Shown piece by piece: positions 55,869 through 55,970 of a stretch of 55,970 nt of DNA; within the stretch, counting starts at the first letter, position 1, and each line of letters opens with the position of its first letter. A program made the translations under genes and the position numbers. The stretch spans positions 1 to 55,970 of the forward strand of contig NZ_FNJK01000007.1 in the NCBI RefSeq assembly GCF_900104225.1, given 5' to 3'. This DNA comes from Streptococcus equinus (GTDB lineage Bacteria > Bacillota > Bacilli > Lactobacillales > Streptococcaceae). Under the pieces are notes generated by a model, which saw only the letters and a program-made list of their open reading frames with translations, searched no databases and had not been told where the DNA came from.

Positions 55869-55970
55869 TTAAATGAGAGTTTGATCCTGGCTCAGGACGA
55901 ACGCTGGCGGCGTGCCTAATACATGCAAGTAGAACGCTGAAGACTTTAGCTTGCTAAAGTTGGAAGAGTT
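55869..55970 (+). rRNA. 16S ribosomal RNA, 5' part
   Basis: AGAGTTTGATCCTGGCTCAG begins at 55876, and GACGAACGCTGGCGGCGTGC follows, so this is the 5' end of 16S. The exact mature end is approximate, and the gene runs off the window. Confidence 0.97.

Overview
The window looks like a low-GC Firmicute chromosome, almost certainly a Streptococcus. The evidence is the comX sigma factor, a ComR-type competence box, the truA / pyridoxal kinase / ECF order, the mecA-rgpG-sufCDSUB order, and the fused glutamine-type ABC transporter. A member of the bovis/equinus group is my best guess, but this is inferred from protein resemblance and not proven by the sequence. The segment lies between two rRNA operons: it opens with the 5S gene and tRNA-Asn of one and closes with the promoters, leader and first ~100 bases of 16S of the next.

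Layout. 1-4.9 kb: rRNA/tRNA end, comX under a ComR box, an ACT-domain/UPF0210 pair behind a CodY-like box, a phosphatase and two cell-wall hydrolases. 4.9-10.1 kb: hrcA-grpE-dnaK-dnaJ with two CIRCE operators and an unusually structured 365-bp dnaK-dnaJ gap. 10.2-13.6 kb: a hydrolase, truA and a probable vitamin B6 salvage set. 13.6-19.7 kb: mscS, tig, rpoE, pyrG with a CTP-sensing attenuator, and a hydrolase. 19.7-22.5 kb: tRNA-Leu, fba, then a 1.45-kb islet carrying one FRG-domain gene, bounded by 37-bp direct repeats of the fba 3' end, then tRNA-Thr. 22.7-27.5 kb: rpmB, Asp23/fakA, and an MFS exporter facing an Rgg-like regulator. 27.5-34.1 kb: ilvD-ilvBNC-ilvA with a perfect CodY box. 34.2-38 kb: a 34-codon membrane ORF coupled to an SPFH gene, a 39-aa gene behind an AdcR-like operator, and a fused amino-acid ABC transporter. 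38-49.5 kb: DUF2207 protein, uppP, mecA, rgpG, sufCDSUB and dacA. 49.5-55.4 kb: oppABCDF with hairpins that may set the OppA:permease ratio.

How the parts fit. Most of the window is conserved core. Nutrient control recurs: CodY-like sites before ilvD, ilvB and the ACT/UPF0210 pair, with weaker ones before oppA and suf, fit coupling of peptide uptake to branched-chain amino-acid synthesis. Competence is represented twice, by comX and by mecA, whose product delivers ComX to ClpC proteolysis in related species. Three genes (truA, the hydrolase at 18733, and the FRG gene) have a promoter -10 box only 6-7 bases before their ATG, suggesting leaderless mRNAs.

Most worth follow-up: the integrase-less FRG islet; the 39-aa gene with an AdcR-like operator; the 34-codon ORF before SPFH; the dnaK-dnaJ RNA structures; and the interrupted small ORF with a palindromic operator before the MFS gene.
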